Source: Chitinophaga pinensis
GTDB lineage: Bacteria > Bacteroidota > Bacteroidia > 2-12-FULL-35-15
NCBI GenBank assembly: GCA_945885475.1
Contig: CAMCYR010000019.1
Coordinates: forward strand, 1 to 57,125
Length of the DNA: 57,125 bases
Reading direction: 5' to 3'
Part shown: piece by piece, positions 56,893-57,125 of the stretch
How the letters are laid out: every line of letters begins with the position of its first letter
Numbering within the stretch: position 1 is the first letter of the stretch
Position numbers and translations under genes: made by a program
Notes under the pieces: generated by a model
What the model was told of the DNA's origin: nothing
Seen by the model: only the letters and a program-made list of their open reading frames with translations
Database searches by the model: none

Positions 56893-56970
56893 GGGAGCTT
56901 AGCTCAGCTGGTTCAGAGCATCTGCCTTACAAGCAGAGGGTCACTGGTTCGAATCCAGTAGTTCCCACCA
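56893..56970 (+). tRNA. tRNA-Val (anticodon UAC)
   Basis: The full cloverleaf can be drawn by hand. The acceptor stem GGGAGCT pairs with AGTTCCC with one G-U pair. The D-arm is GCTC/GAGC. The anticodon stem TCTGC/GCAGA carries the loop CTTACAA, giving the anticodon TAC, which reads GUA valine codons. The T-arm ACTGG TTCGAAT CCAGT is intact and CCA is encoded. The length with CCA is 78 nt. Confidence 0.97.
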
Positions 56971-56973
56971 AAA

Positions 56974-56998
56974 GGTCACTAACAAGTGACCTTTTTTT
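56974..56998 (+). terminator. terminator after tRNA-Val
   Basis: GGTCACT pairs with AGTGACC around a 4-nt loop, followed by seven T, starting 4 nt after the tRNA CCA. Confidence 0.9.
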
Positions 56999-57027
56999 GC
57001 TTTATTTACACATGATAAATATTTATT

Positions 57028-57125
57028 ATGGCAATAGATACAGGCGATTTAACAGGAAAAACATATAAAGCAATTATGTTAGAGGCAGAACGCTTTGACG
57101 ATAATTTAGCTCTGCAATTTGGGTT
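57028..57125 (+). CDS. 5' end of a conserved hypothetical gene, cut by window end
   Basis: An ATG at 57028 opens a frame that runs off the window with no stop, giving 32 complete codons (MAIDTGDLTGKTYKAIMLEA and on, then ERFDDNLALQFG). It lacks a signal peptide and looks like the helical start of a soluble protein. The ERFDDNLALQFG part resembles small Bacteroidota hypothetical proteins, from memory. The function is unknown. Confidence 0.6.
   Translation, partial: MAIDTGDLTGKTYKAIMLEAERFDDNLALQFG

Overview
The window comes from a Bacteroidota bacterium. The signs are promoters of the TTG / TAnnTTTG type with no Shine-Dalgarno sequences, five secreted proteins ending in type IX secretion (T9SS) sorting domains (four type A, one gliding-motility-associated type B), the long Bacteroidota forms of SecA and FtsZ, an FtsI with a PASTA domain, an AT-rich composition, and Bacteroidota-typical families such as DUF2795 and the LptE/TPR/SecG gene order. 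The lineage looks like a non-Bacteroidales, T9SS-bearing group, but the genus cannot be read from the sequence.

Region 1 (1-8.2 kb, + strand) is an envelope and chaperone block: miaB, a sigma-54 activator, an LptE-type lipoprotein, an acidic TPR-like protein and secG form one tight operon ended by a hairpin. groES and groEL follow, ended by a perfect 24-bp hairpin. A very small TTG-started membrane protein and a secreted barrel-like protein come next, and they converge on a yqeY-like gene.

Region 2 (8.3-25.5 kb, - strand) is an almost complete division and cell-wall (dcw) cluster in transcription order mraZ, rsmH, ftsL-like, ftsI, murE, mraY, murD, a free-standing MurD C-terminal domain, ftsW, murG, murC, ftsQ, ftsA, ftsZ, then yqeY. 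Three tandem 10-bp boxes upstream of mraZ look like the MraZ autoregulatory site. A 17-bp palindrome lies between ftsA and ftsZ. The extra MurD-C gene is the most unusual gene in the cluster. murF and ddl are not in the window.

Region 3 (25.5-36.8 kb, + strand) carries pabB, tilS, a membrane protein and a small protein, three of them with promoter boxes almost touching the start codon. Then come a full-length DsbD with three cysteine pairs, a five-haem cytochrome c with a T9SS tail, and an FG-GAP/ASPIC protein with a T9SS tail.

Region 4 (36.8-46.2 kb, mixed strands) alternates housekeeping genes (gmhA, comM, a lipoprotein msrB, yceI, a DUF1761 membrane protein) with two more T9SS cargo proteins, nearly every gene having its own promoter or terminator. 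From 43.9 to 46.1 kb the spacers are rich in repeats: an inverted 25-bp family, a second dispersed element, and five tandem copies of an 80-bp unit.

Region 5 (46.2-57.1 kb) holds secA, a DUF2795 protein, a PduO-type cobalamin adenosyltransferase, a LolD-type ABC ATPase, a SAM methyltransferase, a 1338-residue gliding-associated surface protein, tRNA-Val(UAC) and the start of a further gene cut by the window end.
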